From NCBI GenBank assembly GCA_947165295.1, contig CAMUZU010000009.1, forward strand, positions 1 through 64,000: a stretch of DNA of 64,000 nucleotides. The letters run 5' to 3'. This document shows, in pieces, positions 63,401-64,000 of this stretch; the first letter of the stretch is position 1, and each line of letters begins with the position of its first letter. Under the pieces are notes generated by a model. That model worked only from the letters and a program-made list of their open reading frames with translations, had not been told where the DNA came from and did no database searches. The translations under genes were made by a program, and so were the position numbers. The DNA is from an uncultured Selenomonadales bacterium (GTDB lineage Bacteria > Bacillota > Negativicutes > Selenomonadales > Selenomonadaceae).

Positions 63401-64000
63401 TTAAACTCTGTCAATCGGCGCGACTCTGAGTCCGAGAACTTTCAAGCCGACTTCCGGGTTCGCGAAAGAAATTGTTATCGTCTTGGCGTCAATGTCCATG
63501 ACGGTGCCGAGACCCCATTTGCGGTGGTTGACTTGTTCGCCGACGTGCCAACTTGTGACGGGCGTTGAAATTTTCTTCGGCGCGGGAACTGTCACGCGTG
63601 CGGGTCGGTGAGCTGTCGGCGGCGTGTAATTGTATTGCGTGTAACTTTGACTGCGCGTTGTCGATTGATAAGTATGCACAGCGTTCAGGTCGACGCGGCT
63701 GATAAATTCGGCGGGAATCTCTTCGACGAAGCGCGAAACGTCCTGGTCGTGTTCCTTGCCGAAAAACATGCGACGTTCGGCGGCGGTGAGGATTAATTTC
63801 TTTTTGGCACGAGTCAACGCGACGTAACACGTGCGGCGTTCCTCTTCCATGTCGGCGCGGCTTGTGAGTGCGTGCGAGTGCGGCAGAAGACTTTCTTCCA
63901 TGCCCGCGACGAAGACGACGGGGAACTCCAAACCTTTTGCCGAGTGAATTGTCATCATGCGCACGCGTGATTCGTCGGTGTCGGTCGCGTCAAGGTCGGT
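63401..64000 (-). CDS. pcrA: UvrD/PcrA-type DNA helicase, C-terminal part
   Basis: The frame is open to the window edge, so only the last 199 codons are seen. Motif V ([20 protein letters not shown]) and motif VI ([18 protein letters not shown]) are intact. The end ([17 protein letters not shown]...) is the Tudor-like C-terminal domain that binds RNA polymerase in PcrA. It unwinds DNA in repair and at stalled forks. The gene continues past 64000. Confidence 0.95.
   Translation of the reverse strand, partial: TDLDATDTDESRVRMMTIHSAKGLEFPVVFVAGMEESLLPHSHALTSRADMEEERRTCYVALTRAKKKLILTAAERRMFFGKEHDQDVSRFVEEIPAEFISRVDLNAVHTYQSTTRSQSYTQYNYTPPTAHRPARVTVPAPKKISTPVTSWHVGEQVNHRKWGLGTVMDIDAKTITISFANPEVGLKVLGLRVAPIDRV

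Overview
The window looks like chromosome of a diderm Firmicute (class Negativicutes; Selenomonas/Veillonella-like). It carries a Gram-negative outer-membrane biogenesis operon (BamA, TamB, TolC-like, RND pump, MlaEFD). It also has the Firmicutes arrangement rplU-prp-rpmA, in which L27 bears a Prp-cleavable N-terminal extension, and Firmicutes-type pyrimidine genes (pyrK with class 1B pyrD). TTG starts with strong Shine-Dalgarno sequences are frequent. The assignment is inferred from gene content only.

Layout. 1-281: 37-bp tandem repeats. 353-16852 (minus): one collinear envelope operon, mlaE-mlaF-SPFH-like-[mntA-hepT remnant]-mlaD-acrA-acrB-tolC-tamB-bamA. 17121-22417 (plus): glmM, a CbiK-type chelatase, glycosyltransferase, nucleotide-sugar epimerase, zinc-ribbon membrane protein, DUF192 protein. 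22730-24212 (minus): rplU, a tandem Prp protease, rpmA, tRNA-Leu(CAA). 24433-39746 (plus): exoprotein island with a small RTX protein, gyrB, a 2,895-residue RTX protein and two tandem zinc-metalloprotease/RTX proteins. 39816-41355 (minus): a hypothetical gene and three double-glycine-leader peptide genes. 41562-43213 (minus): prmC, comF. 43342-51256 (plus): carA, two secreted proteins, carB, brnT/brnA, pyrK and a DUF4145-PyrD fusion. 51313-51928: a predicted type I toxin-antitoxin locus of par/fst layout plus two orphan antitoxin-like RNA copies. 51944-56489 (minus): MmeI-like restriction-modification enzyme and a partner with Sm-like and cold-shock-like segments. 56701-61308 (plus): PTS IIA(Gut)-like protein, gmhA, hypA, hypB, hydrogenase maturation protease, hisA, hisF. 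61374-64000 (minus): ligA and the 3' part of pcrA/uvrD.

Most notable: (1) the giant RTX protein begins with the same F-(D/N)-LQRFA motif that marks the Prp cleavage site on L27, 4 kb from a duplicated Prp whose second half has lost its catalytic residues, which suggests Prp processing reaches beyond the ribosome; (2) the unannotated-looking fst-like type I toxin/antisense RNA locus with multiplied antitoxin promoters; (3) a HEPN-like DUF4145 domain fused in frame to dihydroorotate dehydrogenase; (4) a cassette of three GG-leader peptides under a duplicated promoter block; (5) a three-hairpin intergenic repeat at four sites with stem-preserving base changes; (6) toxin-antitoxin genes embedded, translationally coupled, in housekeeping operons (brnTA in pyr, mntA in mla). 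No phage genes, rRNA or CRISPR array were seen.
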